From contig DATGLP010000026.1 in NCBI GenBank assembly GCA_035294085.1, positions 62,001 to 126,000 on the forward strand: a stretch of 64,000 nt of DNA. Reading direction: 5' to 3'. Positions within the stretch are counted from its first letter, which is position 1, and each line of letters starts with the position of its first letter. Source of the DNA: Acidimicrobiales bacterium. GTDB lineage: Bacteria > Actinomycetota > Acidimicrobiia > Acidimicrobiales > Bog-793. Position numbers and translations under genes: made by a program. Positions 25,285 to 32,689 of the stretch are shown here, one piece after another. The notes below the pieces were generated by a model. It searched no databases and was not told the origin of the DNA. It saw nothing but the letters and a program-made list of their open reading frames with translations.

Positions 25285-26159
25285 CGGGCCGGCGGCCGCG
25301 CCGGGCGCTCGGCGAGGGCGCGCTCGAAGCGCTCGAGCTCCGACCAGCCGGCGAGGTCCATGTACTCCCGGAACCCGAGCAGCTCGGGGCGGTCGCCCTC
25401 GCCCGTCGCGAGCTGGGCGAACAGGCGGCGCTGGGCGGCCGCCGCGGCGCGCGCCGCCTGGATCGGGTAGATGACGAGTGCCACGCCGTGGGCCTTGGCC
25501 ACCTCGGTGCTCGGCTCGAACGACAGGTCGCTCCCGGAGACGTTGTAGAGGAGCGGGCAGGCGAGGGCCTCGGCGACCGCGGCGAGCTCCTCGAGGGTCG
25601 AGATGCCGTTCACGAAGACGAGCTCGGCACCCGCGTCGCGGTAGGCGGCGGCGCGCTCGATGGCCGCGTCGAGGCCCTCGCCGCGCAGCGCGTCGGTGCG
25701 CGCGGCGATGACGAGGTCGGTTCCAGCGGCGCGCGCGGCGTCGAGACGGCGGACCATCTCCGCGATCGGCACGCACGGCCCGTCGAGGAGGTAGCCGCAG
25801 CGGCGCGGGAAGGCCTGGTCCTCGATGTGCACCCCAGCGGCGCCCGCCCGCCGCAGCGCCCGCATCGCCTGGTAGAGCGTGGGCAGGCCGCCGTAGCCGG
25901 TGTCGAGGTCGACGACGACCTCGGCACCGGATGCCTCTGCGACGAGGCGTGTCGTCTCGACGAGCTCCGCCAGGCTGAGGATGCTCATGTCCGGGTAGCC
26001 GCGCGCCGCCGCGGTCCCCGCGCCGCTCACGTACAAGGTGGCGAAGCCCGCCTGGCGAGCGAGGCGCGCGCCGATCGCGTCGACGACGCCGGGCGCGACG
26101 ACCGGAGCCTCGTCCCGGAGCCGGGCCCGGAGCCGATCGGCGGGTCCCTCGACGTTCAC
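25281..26159 (-). CDS. Isocitrate lyase/PEP mutase superfamily protein, first gene of operon
   Basis: The protein (292 aa from GTG) has the superfamily barrel with metal-binding VVVDLDTGYG (Asp84, Asp86) and ARTDA. The catalytic loop of 2-methylisocitrate and isocitrate lyases is KKCGH or KRCGH; here it is RRCGY, so Cys121 remains but the following His is Tyr123. The family cleaves or forms C-C or C-P bonds next to a carboxylate. The GTG start coincides with the GTG of the AT-rich element, five bases after TATCGA, so the transcript is probably leaderless. A longer reading starting at 26207 would put the operator inside the gene and is less likely. Confidence 0.9.
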   Translation of the reverse strand: MNVEGPADRLRARLRDEAPVVAPGVVDAIGARLARQAGFATLYVSGAGTAAARGYPDMSILSLAELVETTRLVAEASGAEVVVDLDTGYGGLPTLYQAMRALRRAGAAGVHIEDQAFPRRCGYLLDGPCVPIAEMVRRLDAARAAGTDLVIAARTDALRGEGLDAAIERAAAYRDAGAELVFVNGISTLEELAAVAEALACPLLYNVSGSDLSFEPSTEVAKAHGVALVIYPIQAARAAAAAQRRLFAQLATGEGDRPELLGFREYMDLAGWSELERFERALAERPARPPAR

Positions 26160-26178
26160 GATATTCGATACGATATCA
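26157..26178. promoter_or_regulatory. Shared AT-rich element, copy 2 (GntR operator candidate)
   Basis: CACGATATTCGATACGATATCA carries the reverse complement of the 14 bases at 16165-16178. It lies between the divergent isocitrate-lyase-like operon and the SnoaL-like gene and includes the operon's first start codon. Such AT-rich symmetry is rare in this GC-rich window. Confidence 0.55.
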
Positions 26179-26212
26179 CAGCACAACGGACGAGCGGAGG
26201 GGAGCAAGCACC

Positions 26213-26683
26213 GTGCTGACGAGCGAGCAGCTGCGAGCGGCGGTGGAGGAGCACTTCCGGGCGGAGAACAGCCGGAGCGTCGACGCCATCATCGACACCG
26301 TGACCGAGGACATCGAGTACCACGTGAAGAGCCCTCGGTACCTCGACGACACCGCTCCCTTCGGGGTCACGGCGAGCGCGGCCGGGGTCCGCAAGCTGTG
26401 GACCGACCTGTACGAGACGTTCTCGAGCTACGACATCACCCTCGACGACGTCCTCACGTGGCCGGAGCGCAACCAGGCGCTCGCACTCGTGACGATCGTC
26501 GCCACGCCGGCGCGGGAGTTCGAGGGGCTCCCGGCGGGGAAGCCCATCACCTACAGCGTGGCGGCGCTGTGCGACTACGACGACGCCGGGAAGATGACAC
26601 GCGAGACGGTCTACGGCAACTTCGCCATCGTGAGCTGGGGGATCCGCCGGATGCGCGAGTTCCTCGCCGGCGAGGGCGCCTGA
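26213..26683 (+). CDS. SnoaL/NTF2-like small protein
   Basis: The 156-aa protein has the SnoaL-like pattern: an N-terminal helix followed by TVTEDIEYHV, a middle segment VTASAAGVRKLW and C-terminal beta strands. The fold is a cone-shaped pocket that in different members isomerises ketosteroids, cyclises polyketides or hydrolyses epoxides. The limonene-epoxide-hydrolase triad is not present. A strong ribosome site (GGAGGGGAGC) precedes the GTG start. It is divergent from the isocitrate-lyase-like operon over the AT-rich element and is followed four bases later by the GlcG-like gene, so it belongs to the same regulated block. Confidence 0.78.
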   Translation: MLTSEQLRAAVEEHFRAENSRSVDAIIDTVTEDIEYHVKSPRYLDDTAPFGVTASAAGVRKLWTDLYETFSSYDITLDDVLTWPERNQALALVTIVATPAREFEGLPAGKPITYSVAALCDYDDAGKMTRETVYGNFAIVSWGIRRMREFLAGEGA

Positions 26684-26687
26684 GGTC

Positions 26688-27089
26688 GTGGCCGTCCGGC
26701 TCGAGCCCGCGCTCGCCGCGGCCCGCGTCGGTGTCGAGCGCGCCGGCGCGCAGGGGCTTCGCGTCGCGATCGTCGTCCTCGACGCGCGCTTCGTGACCGT
26801 CGTCAGCCTCGTGATGGACGGCGCGTACGCCAGCGCGCCGCGGGTCGCCGAGGCGAAGGCCTTCACCGCGCTCAACTTCGGCCGACCCAGCGCGGCGACG
26901 AAGGAGAGCGTCGCGCCCGAGAACCGAGCAGCGCTCGCCGCGCTCGAGCCCCGCCTCTTCTTTGCCGGCGGCGGCGAGCCGGTTCTCGAGGCCGGCCAGG
27001 CCGTCGGCGCCGTCGGCGTCTCCGGCGCGACCGAGGCCGAGGACGCGGCCCTCGCGAGGCTCGTCGCGGAGGCGCTGGGCGTCGACTGA
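26688..27089 (+). CDS. GlcG/HbpS-like protein
   Basis: This 133-aa protein matches the GlcG/HbpS family (VAIVVLDARFVTVVSLVMDG, AEAKAFTALNFGRPS, and a C-terminal GAVGVSGATEAEDAAL). The family is named after a gene of the glycolate operon and a heme-binding extracellular sensor protein, but many cytoplasmic members sit in catabolic operons with no known activity. No signal peptide is visible. It follows the SnoaL-like gene closely and is co-transcribed. It ends convergently with the next SnoaL-like gene. Confidence 0.82.
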   Translation: MAVRLEPALAAARVGVERAGAQGLRVAIVVLDARFVTVVSLVMDGAYASAPRVAEAKAFTALNFGRPSAATKESVAPENRAALAALEPRLFFAGGGEPVLEAGQAVGAVGVSGATEAEDAALARLVAEALGVD

Positions 27090-27104
27090 GCAGGGCCCGC
27101 GTGA

Positions 27105-27581
27105 TCAGGGCTCGCGCCCGCAGCCGGGGCGGCGCCGGGCGACCCAGCGCCACTCGACACCCGGGAAGCCCTCGGCCCCCTGGGCGAGGGCTCGTCGCTC
27201 GGCGATGCGCCAGCGGTTGCCGCTTCGCACGAGGCGGTCGAGGTAGCGCAGCCGCACGACGGGGGTGGAACCGTCGAAGCGCTCGTGCCAGGCCGTGACG
27301 TAGGTCGAGGCGTGGCACGTGTCCGGCCCGTCGAAGCGCACCGTCATCTGGCCGAGCTGGTGGTGGGTGCGGGCGAACTCCTCCTGGCCGGTCCGGAGCC
27401 GCTCGGCGAGCGCCTGGCGGCCGACGACGCGCCCGCCGCGCCCGGGCCCGTAGTCGGTGACGCAGTCCTCGGTGAACAGCTCGGCGACGGCGTCGATGTC
27501 GTACTCGTCGATGCGCTCGCAGAAGCGCGCGAGCACGTCGGCGACCTCCTGGCGGGCGACGAGGTACTCGAGGTCGCCCAT
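27105..27581 (-). CDS. SnoaL-like (nuclear transport factor 2 fold) protein
   Basis: The 158-aa protein starts with a helix (RQEVADVLARFCERID) and continues DIDAVAELFTEDCVTDYG, then GRQALAERLRTG and THHQLGQMTVRF. This is the SnoaL_4 pattern, also shared by the beta subunits of ring-hydroxylating dioxygenases and by scytalone dehydratases. A His-rich THHQLG and an aspartate in the helix-loop are plausible catalytic residues. ATG at 27581 fits the fold boundary, but no good ribosome site precedes it. It is the third small cystatin-like pocket protein in the window and its substrate is unknown. Confidence 0.75.
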   Translation of the reverse strand: MGDLEYLVARQEVADVLARFCERIDEYDIDAVAELFTEDCVTDYGPGRGGRVVGRQALAERLRTGQEEFARTHHQLGQMTVRFDGPDTCHASTYVTAWHERFDGSTPVVRLRYLDRLVRSGNRWRIAERRALAQGAEGFPGVEWRWVARRRPGCGREP

Positions 27582-27952
27582 CGGACCTGACCCAGCCACC
27601 GGCCCCTCCCGCGTGTGGGCGATCGCGCCCGGCGAGCCGCTCGGTCTCGCCAGCGCGCGAGCGAGCGTACCCTCGCGCCTCGCAGGTGCTCGTGGCGAGG
27701 TGCACGCGGCGACCGGCCCTTGCGGCCAGCTCGAGGACCGGCGCACGAGCCTCGCGGCCGTGCCGGTGGCCTCGTCCGTCTCGCCAGCCGAGTGGTCCCC
27801 GGGGCCGGCGCGCCCGGGGACGTCGTCCGACCGCTCCCGGGTCGAGGACGGGAGCTGGTGAGGCGGTGCGTTCGGCGCCGCCCGCGCATCCCGCCACGGT
27901 GCTCGTCGCGTCCACGCTCCCCGAGCGCCTCGGCGTCGGCCGGTGCCCGGGG
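27582..27952. other. Intergenic gap between meaB and the SnoaL-like gene
   Basis: The gap lies downstream of meaB and upstream of the SnoaL-like gene, both on the minus strand. A TACGCT box on the minus strand (27664-27669) about 80 bases before the SnoaL-like ATG could be its -10 element. Apart from this I see no gene, repeat or strong hairpin. Confidence 0.3.
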
Positions 27953-28990
27953 TCAGGGGGCGCTCTGGCGACGCCACTCCTCGGCTGCGGCGCCCGAAGC
28001 GGGCAACCGAGACCGGGCGACCGGCGCGTGACCGAGGAGCGGGTCGCGCCCGGCGGCGCCCGCGAGCAGGGCGCGCACTGCCGACGCCGGATCGAGGTCC
28101 CCCGCCGCCACCGCGTCCACGAGCTCGGCGCCCGTCCTCCCGGCGAGCAGCGCCCGCACGAGTTCCTCGCCCGCCCGCCGAATGCGGGCCTCGGCGTTGC
28201 GCCGGACGCGGCGGTCCAGCTCGCCGCTCGCCGCGATGGCCGCACGGTGGGCATCGAGCGTCTCGACGAGCGCGTCCACGCCCTCGCCGTGGAGCGCGTC
28301 TGTGAGGAGCACTGGCACCTCCCAGCCGTCGTCGCGGCGCGCGCTCGCGTGGACCGCCTCCCGCAGGTCGGCGGCGGTGCGCGACGCACCCTCCCGGTCG
28401 GCCATGTTCACGACGTGCACGTCGGCCACCTCGAGGAGGCCGGATTTCATTGCCTGGACGCCGTCGCCGAGTCCGGGCACGCTCACGACGGCGACCGTCT
28501 GGGCGGCCTCTACGACGTCCATCTCGGTCTGGCCGACGCCGACCGTCTCGATGATGACGACGCTCCGGCCAGCTGCGGCCAGCACGGCGACGGCGTCGGC
28601 CGTCGCCCGGGCGAGGCCGCCGAGGGCGCCGCGGGTCGCCATCGAGCGGATGAACACCTCGCGATCGTCGGCGACCGACGCCATCCGGAGGCGGTCGCCG
28701 AGGAGGGCGCCGCCGGTACGTTGGCTGGAAGGGTCGATGGCGAGGACGCCCACACGGGCGCCGCGCCGTCGGTACTCGGCGACGAGGCGGCCGACGAGCG
28801 TGCTCTTGCCGCTCCCCGGAGGGCCGGTGACCCCGACGACGTGGCTGCGCGCCTCGCTCGCGCCGAGGGCGCCGATCACCGCCGCCGCCTCGTCGCCCCC
28901 CTCCTCGACGAGGGTGAGCAGCCGGGCGAGCGCTGCCTCCTCGCCCCGCTGGAGGCGTTCGAGGAGCTGGCTCGGGCGAGGCGCCGTCAT
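27953..28990 (-). CDS. meaB: MeaB/ArgK GTPase, acyl-CoA mutase chaperone
   Basis: MeaB (345 aa) is the G3E-family GTPase that loads and protects adenosylcobalamin on acyl-CoA mutases. The P-loop GPPGSGKS is at 56-63. IDPSSQRTGGALLGDRLRM and METVGVGQ-type (IETVGVGQTEMD) switch segments match the family. The guanine-specificity motif NKxD is altered to NMAD at 195-198, so Lys is replaced by Met, which could weaken base selectivity. The gene is separated from the B12 mutase by about 10 kb but is the only mutase chaperone seen. A 12-base-pair hairpin lies five bases before its ATG, next to the -35 box of the divergent liv promoter. Confidence 0.93.
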   Translation of the reverse strand: MTAPRPSQLLERLQRGEEAALARLLTLVEEGGDEAAAVIGALGASEARSHVVGVTGPPGSGKSTLVGRLVAEYRRRGARVGVLAIDPSSQRTGGALLGDRLRMASVADDREVFIRSMATRGALGGLARATADAVAVLAAAGRSVVIIETVGVGQTEMDVVEAAQTVAVVSVPGLGDGVQAMKSGLLEVADVHVVNMADREGASRTAADLREAVHASARRDDGWEVPVLLTDALHGEGVDALVETLDAHRAAIAASGELDRRVRRNAEARIRRAGEELVRALLAGRTGAELVDAVAAGDLDPASAVRALLAGAAGRDPLLGHAPVARSRLPASGAAAEEWRRQSAP

Positions 28991-28995
28991 CGCGC

Positions 28996-29026
28996 GCCGG
29001 CGCGGTCGCGCCGGGACCGCGCCGGC
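28996..29026. repeat. 12-bp perfect inverted repeat between meaB and the liv promoter
   Basis: GCCGGCGCGGTC (28996-29007) pairs with GACCGCGCCGGC (29015-29026) around a 7-base loop. It abuts the liv -35 box and lies within the expected meaB leader. It could hide the meaB start region in mRNA, act as a boundary, or bind a protein. There is no T run, so it is not a typical terminator. Confidence 0.55.
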
Positions 29027-29057
29027 TTGACACTTTGTGCGAGGCGAGGATTACACT
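29027..29057 (+). promoter_or_regulatory. Promoter of the livHMGFK operon
   Basis: A perfect TTGACA (29027-29032) is followed after 19 bases by TACACT (29052-29057). The expected start site falls about seven bases on, exactly at the left edge of the operator palindrome, a classical place for a repressor. The leader to livH is about 68 bases and ends with a GGGGGAG ribosome site. Confidence 0.6.
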
Positions 29058-29063
29058 TCCACC

Positions 29064-29085
29064 CGTCGTTAGACAACTGACGACG
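29064..29085. promoter_or_regulatory. Operator palindrome, site 3 of 3
   Basis: CGTCGTTAG-ACAA-CTGACGACG has 9-base arms with one mismatch around the same ACAA spacer as site 2. The AGACAACTGAC core is identical to 12549-12559. It lies at the predicted liv transcription start. Confidence 0.6.
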
Positions 29086-29131
29086 TCGCGCCTGGTCCCC
29101 CCCTGGAGCGGCGTCTCTGCAGGGGGAGTAC

Positions 29132-29992
29132 GTGGGGCAGGTCATCGTCAGCGGTCTAGCCGCCGGGAGCACCTTCGCCCTGCTGGCCCTGGCGCTCGTG
29201 CTCGTCTTCAAGGCGACCAACGTACCGAACTTCGCGCAGGCCGAGATGGGCCTGCTGCCGGCATTCATCACCTGGCAGCTCATGACGACGTTCCACGTCG
29301 GCTACGCGCTCGGCGTGCTCGCTGGGATCGCGTCGGGGGTCGTCATCGCCGTCGTGATCGAGCGGTCCTGCATCCGGCCGATCCTCGCGCACTCCGAGAG
29401 CGCGAGCGTCATGATGACGATCGGCCTCTTCTTCGTCCTGAACAGCATCAGCGGCCTCGTCTGGGACTCGGCCCCTCGGATCATCGCCGCGCCCTTCGGC
29501 TCGCTCTACCGAGTTGCCGGCACTACCATCACCGAGGAGCAGGTCGTCGCCATCGGCGTCGGCGTCGTCGTCGTGGTGGTGATGAGCTGGTTCTTCCGGA
29601 CGCACCTCGGCTCGCAGATGCGCGCCCTCGCCGAGGACCGCGTGACGCCGCGGCTCGTCGGCGTGAACCCGAACCGGGTCTTCCTCGTCGCCTGGGCGAT
29701 CGCCGGTGCGCTGTCGGCGATCGCGCTGCTGCTCGCGACCCAGTCGACCGTCCTGAACGACCAGTCCGGGGTCGCGATCATCCTCGACGGCTTCGTCGCC
29801 GCGACCCTCGGCGGCTTCAACTCGCTGCTCGGCGCCTTCGTCGGCGGCCTCGTGCTCGGTGTGCTCACGAACCTCGCCGGCACCTACGTGTCGACCTCCG
29901 GCGCCTCGGCGGTCGCGCTCCTCATCGTCTTCCTCGTCCTCATGGCGCGCCCACGCGGCCTGTTCGGCCAGGCGCGGGCGCGGGAGGTCTGA
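29132..29992 (+). CDS. livH: Branched-chain-type ABC transporter permease LivH
   Basis: The 286-aa membrane protein is the LivH-type permease of the hydrophobic amino acid transport family. About eight hydrophobic segments are visible, and the characteristic AEDRVTPRLVGVNPNRVF loop (EAA-like contact with the ATPases) and GFVAATLGGFNSLLGAFVGG segment are present. Relatives import branched-chain amino acids, urea, short amides or aromatic acids. It is the first gene of the liv operon, started by GTG after a good ribosome site, and is under the palindrome-controlled promoter. Confidence 0.94.
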   Translation: MGQVIVSGLAAGSTFALLALALVLVFKATNVPNFAQAEMGLLPAFITWQLMTTFHVGYALGVLAGIASGVVIAVVIERSCIRPILAHSESASVMMTIGLFFVLNSISGLVWDSAPRIIAAPFGSLYRVAGTTITEEQVVAIGVGVVVVVVMSWFFRTHLGSQMRALAEDRVTPRLVGVNPNRVFLVAWAIAGALSAIALLLATQSTVLNDQSGVAIILDGFVAATLGGFNSLLGAFVGGLVLGVLTNLAGTYVSTSGASAVALLIVFLVLMARPRGLFGQARAREV

Positions 29993-30050
29993 TGGCGGGC
30001 CCCGGACGCGCGCGCGCGGCCTGCGCCGGGGCGCGCGAGGACGGGCGCTC

Positions 30051-31079
30051 GTGACGCCGTCGCTGCGCGCGCTCGGTGCGAGGAGCCGGGGGGTGCGGTG
30101 GCAGTGGTCGGCGGCAGCCGCCGCGCTCGTCGCGCTCTTCGCTGCAGCGGCGGTCTTCCCCCACGTAGCGAACGGCTACGAGCTGTTCGTCGGGACCGAG
30201 ATCGCCATCTTCGCGATCGCCTGCCTCGGGCTCACGGTGGCGATCGGCTGGTCGGGTCAGGTCGTGCTGGCCCAGACCGGATTCTTCGGGATCGGCGCGT
30301 ACGGCACGAACTACCTCTTCGAGCACCACGTTCCCTGGGTCGTCTCCGTTCTCGCCATCTCCTTGCTGTGCGCGCTGTGCGGGATGGTGGTCGGGTTCCC
30401 GGCCGCGCGGCTTCGCGGCTTCTACCTTGCCATCGCCACGCTGGCCTTCGCCGAGCTCCTCGACCAGCTGTTCAACAACGCGACGGCGATCACTGGCGGG
30501 CCGGTCGGCATGGCGGTCGTGCCGTTCCGGCTCTGGAGCCTCGGCGTGAACGTTGGGCTGTGGTACCTGTCGTTCGTCGTCCTCGTCGCGACCGTCGTCG
30601 TCCTCAACCACCTCGGCCGGAGCCGGCTCGGGCGCTGCCTGCGGGCGGTGCGCGACGCCGAGGTCGCCACCGGGTCGCTCGGCCTGTCGGCGACCCAGCT
30701 CAAGGTCGTCGCCTTCGTGATCAGCGCCCTGCTCGGCTCGATCGCCGGCTCCCTCTACGGTCAGGCGCTCACCTTCCTCTCGCCGGACGCCTTCAGCCTC
30801 AACCTCGTCATCGAGTTCCTCGTCGTCGTCTTCATCGGCGGCGTCGACAAGCTCTCCGGTGCCATCGTGGGGGCCGCCTTCCTCGTGCTCATCCAGGAGG
30901 CGCTCCAGAGCTTCGGGGCCTACCAGCGGCTCATCTTCGGGGTCGCGCTCGTCCTCGTCGTCCGCTTCCTGCCCGGCGGCCTCGTCTCGCTCGTCCCGTT
31001 GGTCCGGGCGCGCTGGCGTTCCCGGCGCTCTCGTCCGGAGCCGGCCGCGCCCCAGCCCGTGGAGGTGTCCGCCGCGTGA
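30051..31079 (+). CDS. livM: Branched-chain-type ABC transporter permease LivM
   Basis: LivM (342 aa from GTG) is the second permease of the complex. It shows IGWSGQVVLAQTGFFGIGAYG, the family's most conserved segment, then GPVGMAVVPF and the cytoplasmic loop AVRDAEVATGSLGL that docks on the ATPases. Around nine to ten hydrophobic stretches are visible. The C-terminal tail is basic and proline-rich. The gap after LivH is 58 bases, and the stop overlaps the LivG start (GTGA). An upstream open frame continues into livH but lacks a credible start. Confidence 0.93.
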   Translation: MTPSLRALGARSRGVRWQWSAAAAALVALFAAAAVFPHVANGYELFVGTEIAIFAIACLGLTVAIGWSGQVVLAQTGFFGIGAYGTNYLFEHHVPWVVSVLAISLLCALCGMVVGFPAARLRGFYLAIATLAFAELLDQLFNNATAITGGPVGMAVVPFRLWSLGVNVGLWYLSFVVLVATVVVLNHLGRSRLGRCLRAVRDAEVATGSLGLSATQLKVVAFVISALLGSIAGSLYGQALTFLSPDAFSLNLVIEFLVVVFIGGVDKLSGAIVGAAFLVLIQEALQSFGAYQRLIFGVALVLVVRFLPGGLVSLVPLVRARWRSRRSRPEPAAPQPVEVSAA

Positions 31080-31834
31080 GCGACGAGCACCTCCTCAGTG
31101 TGCGCGGCGTGAGCGTGTCGTTCGGTGGCGTCGACGTGCTCCACGGCGTCGACCTCGGTGCCGACGCCGGGTTCACCGGCCTCATCGGCCCGAACGGTGC
31201 CGGCAAGACGACCCTCTTCAACGTCATCACCGGCTACGTGCGGCCGAGGGCGGGAGAGGTGTACCTCGACGGCGTCGCCCTGCACGGCAAGGACGCCTAC
31301 CAGGTTGCCCGCCTCGGCGTGGCGCGCACCTTCCAGACGCCGAAGCTCGTCGGGGAGATGGCGGTCCTCGACAACGCGATGCTCGGCATCGACGGGCGCG
31401 CGGGCGCCCGCCGGCTCGGGCGGTCCTTCGGCACGCGCCGCAGCGAGCGGGCGACACGCGCCGAGGCAGCCGAGCTGCTCGAGCGGTTCGGCCTCGGCCG
31501 GCACCTGCGCGTGCCGGCCGGCATGCTCTCCCTCGGGAGCCAGAAGATCATCGAGGTGGCCCGCGCCCTGCTCGCACGGCCCCGGCTCCTGCTCCTCGAC
31601 GAGCCGGCGGCGGGGCTGAGTGGGCCCGACGTCGAGGCCCTCGCTCGCCCGCTCGCCGAGTTCGCGAGCTCGGGGCTCGCCATCTTGATCGTCGAGCACG
31701 ACCTCGAGCTCGTGAAGCGGCTCTGCCCGACGGTCGTCGTCCTCGAGTTCGGCACCGTCCTCGCGGCCGGCGCGCCCGAGGAGGTCACGAGGCGCAAGGA
31801 GGTCGTCGCGGCCTACCTCGGCGGTGAGACGTGA
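31076..31834 (+). CDS. livG: Branched-chain-type ABC transporter ATPase LivG
   Basis: LivG (252 aa) is one of the two cytoplasmic ATPases of the importer. The Walker A GPNGAGKTT, Q-loop segment ARTFQTPKLVGEM, Walker B LLLLDEPAAGLS and the switch histidine in IVEHDLELV are present. The signature loop is LSLGSQKI, somewhat off the usual LSYGxQR, as often seen in LivG. GTG overlaps the LivM stop and its own TGA overlaps LivF. It pairs with LivF to form the ATPase dimer below the two permeases. Confidence 0.95.
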   Translation: MSDEHLLSVRGVSVSFGGVDVLHGVDLGADAGFTGLIGPNGAGKTTLFNVITGYVRPRAGEVYLDGVALHGKDAYQVARLGVARTFQTPKLVGEMAVLDNAMLGIDGRAGARRLGRSFGTRRSERATRAEAAELLERFGLGRHLRVPAGMLSLGSQKIIEVARALLARPRLLLLDEPAAGLSGPDVEALARPLAEFASSGLAILIVEHDLELVKRLCPTVVVLEFGTVLAAGAPEEVTRRKEVVAAYLGGET

Positions 31835-32550
31835 CGGCGATGCTGCAGGTCCGAGGCGTCGAGGCCGGGTACGGGCGCGTCCAGGTGCTGCGGGGCGTGT
31901 CGCTCGAGGTCGCCGAGGGCGAGATCGTCGCCGTGCTCGGGGCGAACGGCGCCGGCAAGACGACGACGCTACGCGCGATCTCCGGCGTGGTCCCGGCCTG
32001 GCGCGGGGAGATCTCCTTCCTCGGCCGCCGCCTCACGAGAGAGCCACCCGAGGCGCGCGCCGCGCTCGGCCTCGGTCACGTTCCCGAGGGGCGGGGCATC
32101 CTCGCCTCGCTCACGGTCGAGGAGAACCTCATGCTCGGCCGCCACCTGCGGCGCGAGCGCCGCGGCGTCCTGGAGCGCGATCGCGACCGACTCCTCGACC
32201 TCTTCCCGGCGCTGCGCCGCCGGCTCGGCTTGCCAGCGTCGTCGCTGTCGGGCGGCGAGCAGCAGATGCTGGCCCTCGCGCGCGCCCTGCTGTGCCGACC
32301 GAAGCTGCTCATGGTCGACGAGATGTCCTTCGGGCTCGCCCCGATCGTCGTGAACCAGCTGTTCGACCTCGTACGCCAGCTGCGCGAGGAGGGGACGACG
32401 TTCCTCGTGGTCGAGCAGCAGGCGGGGGTGCTCGCGATCTGCGACCGGACCTACGTCTTGAGCGGTGGGGTCACCGAGACGGAGGAGACCCTCGGCAGGG
32501 CGGTCAGCCGCGAGGACCTCGTGCGTTCGTACCTCGGCGCGCGGGCGTGA
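31831..32550 (+). CDS. livF: Branched-chain-type ABC transporter ATPase LivF
   Basis: LivF (239 aa) is the second ATPase. It has Walker A GANGAGKTTTLR, the LivF-specific GHVPEGRGILASLTVEENL segment, signature LSGGEQQMLALARAL, Walker B LLMVDEMSFGLAP and the switch residue region VVEQQAG. The DEM in place of DEP in Walker B is typical of LivF. GTG overlaps the LivG stop (GTGA). A 139-base gap with a short GGCCGG/CCGGCC hairpin separates it from livK. Confidence 0.95.
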   Translation: MTAMLQVRGVEAGYGRVQVLRGVSLEVAEGEIVAVLGANGAGKTTTLRAISGVVPAWRGEISFLGRRLTREPPEARAALGLGHVPEGRGILASLTVEENLMLGRHLRRERRGVLERDRDRLLDLFPALRRRLGLPASSLSGGEQQMLALARALLCRPKLLMVDEMSFGLAPIVVNQLFDLVRQLREEGTTFLVVEQQAGVLAICDRTYVLSGGVTETEETLGRAVSREDLVRSYLGARA

Positions 32551-32560
32551 CCGAGGACGG

Positions 32561-32581
32561 GGCCGGTGCAGCGAGCCGGCC
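32561..32581 (+). other. Short hairpin between livF and livK
   Basis: GGCCGG (32561-32566) and CCGGCC (32576-32581) can pair across a 9-base loop. It is too short to call a terminator with confidence; it might protect mRNA ends or reduce read-through and so set the livF to livK ratio. Confidence 0.25.
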
Positions 32582-32689
32582 GGGTTGAAGGGGGGAAGCC
32601 CAGCGAGGAGACGGAGCATGCAGTCAGTGAGGTGCAAGAACCAGACGTGCGGCGCGGGCACGGCCCGCGCGAAGAGGGGAGTGAGCGCA

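Noticed and set aside
25281-26207. Longer isocitrate-lyase-like protein starting at 26207
   Set aside because: It would place the AT-rich element inside the gene and adds a poor N-terminus; the GTG at 26159 fits the barrel start and the -10-like box.
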